From Lentimicrobium sp. L6 (GTDB lineage Bacteria; Bacteroidota; Bacteroidia; Bacteroidales; UBA12170), in the NCBI RefSeq assembly GCF_013166655.1, contig NZ_JABKCA010000034.1, positions 1 through 52,392 of the forward strand: a DNA stretch of 52,392 nt, read 5' to 3'. Every line of letters begins with the position of its first letter. Position 1 is the first letter of the stretch. The notes under the pieces were generated by a model. It was not told where the DNA came from. It saw only the letters and a program-made list of their open reading frames with translations, and searched no databases. Positions 51,444 to 52,392 of this stretch are shown one piece after another. Both the position numbers and the translations under genes were made by a program.

Positions 51444-51478
51444 AAGGTGCCATACATTTTGTGATGGTACCTTTTTTT
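51444..51478 (+). terminator. Rho-independent terminator of the mannan operon
   Basis: A 10-bp stem (AAGGTGCCAT with ATGGTACCTT, one G-U pair) and 10-base loop are followed by seven T residues, 22 bp after the GH5-like stop. It separates the mannan operon from the aldo/keto reductase gene. Confidence 0.9.
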
Positions 51479-51496
51479 ATTCTTATTATTGTATTT

Positions 51497-52324
51497 ATGA
51501 AAAACATCAATAGCACCAGAAAATTAAATAACGGAGTAGAAATCCCATTATTCGGATTGGGTGTATTTCGTTCGGAAAATGGAGGAGAAGTAGAAAATGC
51601 CATCCAATACGCATTTGAGGAGGGCTACCGATTGATAGATACGGCTGCCATTTATAAAAATGAAGAAGGAGTGGGACAAGCCATCTTAGATTCAAAACTA
51701 AAGAGAGAAGATATATTCCTAACTTCTAAAGTATGGAATGAAGACCAGGGTTATGAATCTACCCTAAAGGCTTTTGAGAAATCATTAGAGCGACTTCAAA
51801 CCGATTATCTGGATTTATATTTGATTCATTGGCCTGTAGCAGAGAAATATATCGACACCTGGAAAGCCATGGAAAAACTCTATAAAGAGGGAAGAATAAA
51901 AGCCATTGGAGTGAGTAATTTCAATCAGCATCATCTGGAGGATATTTACAAAATAGCCGAAATTACTCCTATGGTCAATCAGATAGAGTTGCATCCTGAA
52001 TTGGCGCAACCTGAGTTGGTTAAGTTTTGTGAGTCTCATGGGACTTTATTACAAGGCTGGAGCCCGTTGATGAGAGCTAAGATATTAGATATTACTATTT
52101 TGCAGGAATTGTCTAAAAAGTACCGAAAGAATATTGTTCAAGTGGTTTTGAGATGGCATCTGCAAAAAGGGTTTCTTTTAATTCCGAAATCCTCACAAAA
52201 AGAGCGCATTCAATCCAATGCCAATATTTTCGATTTTGAAATCAGTTTGGAAGATATGGGGAAAATAGATTTGCTGAATTGTGAGAATAGGACTGGGCCG
52301 GACCCTGAGAATTTTGATTTTTAG
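51497..52324 (+). CDS. Aldo/keto reductase
   Basis: A 275-residue NAD(P)H-dependent reductase with a full AKR catalytic tetrad: D48, Y53, K78 and H111 (LIDTAAIYKNEEG; TSKVW; LIHWP). The C-terminal IPKSS motif binds the cofactor phosphate. I start at ATG 51497 (MKNINSTRKL); the frame runs further upstream, but that part lies in the terminator hairpin. Substrate is unknown (sugar aldehydes or 2,5-diketo-gluconate-type compounds are typical). It may be independent of the mannan operon. Confidence 0.93.
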   Translation: MKNINSTRKLNNGVEIPLFGLGVFRSENGGEVENAIQYAFEEGYRLIDTAAIYKNEEGVGQAILDSKLKREDIFLTSKVWNEDQGYESTLKAFEKSLERLQTDYLDLYLIHWPVAEKYIDTWKAMEKLYKEGRIKAIGVSNFNQHHLEDIYKIAEITPMVNQIELHPELAQPELVKFCESHGTLLQGWSPLMRAKILDITILQELSKKYRKNIVQVVLRWHLQKGFLLIPKSSQKERIQSNANIFDFEISLEDMGKIDLLNCENRTGPDPENFDF

Positions 52325-52392
52325 GCTTAGGAAACCTAAAGGATGATAGCCCCAAGGTACGCTGGGGATAGCGTCCTTGAATTTGTTACTCC

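Noticed and set aside
51461-51496. Upstream start for the aldo/keto reductase
   Set aside because: It lies within the terminator hairpin of the mannan operon and adds a hydrophobic tail absent from the family.

Overview
The window is an AT-rich chromosomal piece from a member of the Bacteroidota. The evidence is SusC/SusD (RagA/RagB) proteins, ECF sigma/FecR pairs, type IX secretion (T9SS) C-terminal sorting domains (Y/FPNP... endings), promoter boxes of the TAnnTTTG type, and the conserved nadK - DUF6089 - uppS - bamA - ompH block. A free-living, probably marine or sediment Marinilabiliales/Bacteroidales-like organism fits best; this placement is inference.

Region 1 (1-13.5 kb) is a metalloid, thiol and sulfide handling island, almost all on the minus strand. 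It holds an arsR-arsC-acr3 arsenic operon and a four-gene exported operon (lipoprotein, outer-membrane barrel, two T9SS proteins) in which every product carries a close cysteine pair. It also holds a second ArsR with a small thioredoxin, ArsF-like and ArsG-like proteins, a SO_0444/ArsP-type permease and another thioredoxin. Last comes a sqr-DUF1641-tusE-dsrE sulfide oxidation/sulfur relay operon divergent from a cysteine-rich Crp/Fnr regulator. I see credible operators: a dyad over the first arsR promoter, a dyad wrapped exactly around the -7 box of the second arsR promoter, and an FNR-like TGAT-N4-ATCA dyad. Two copies of the FNR-like dyad lie between sqr and the Crp/Fnr gene, and one lies before the four-gene operon, linking those two units.

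Region 2 (13.8-32.5 kb) starts with a secreted M1 peptidase. A polysaccharide utilization locus on the minus strand follows: ECF sigma, FecR, STN-type SusC, SusD, a LamG lipoprotein, a 1032-residue multidomain secreted protein, a GH130 enzyme, an MFS transporter, a lipoprotein paralogous to the N-terminal half of the 1032-residue protein, and a GH13 lipoprotein. The paralogous pair belongs to no family I can name. It is the best candidate for an undescribed carbohydrate-active enzyme family here.

Region 3 (33-40.6 kb) is core chromosome: nadK, DUF6089, uppS, bamA, ompH/skp, a DUF4405-like membrane protein and a YdcF-family protein, with degenerate intergenic repeats.

Region 4 (41-52.3 kb) is a plus-strand beta-mannan catabolic operon without its own SusC/SusD: SSS symporter, mannosylglucose phosphorylase (GH130), cellobiose 2-epimerase, GH26 mannanase, a sulfatase, a GH5 mannanase-like lipoprotein and a large secreted GH5-like enzyme. 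It is closed by a strong terminator, and an aldo/keto reductase follows. The logic matches the known mannobiose -> mannosylglucose -> mannose-1-phosphate + glucose route. The embedded sulfatase suggests a sulfated or otherwise marine glycan. The two glycan loci may cooperate.
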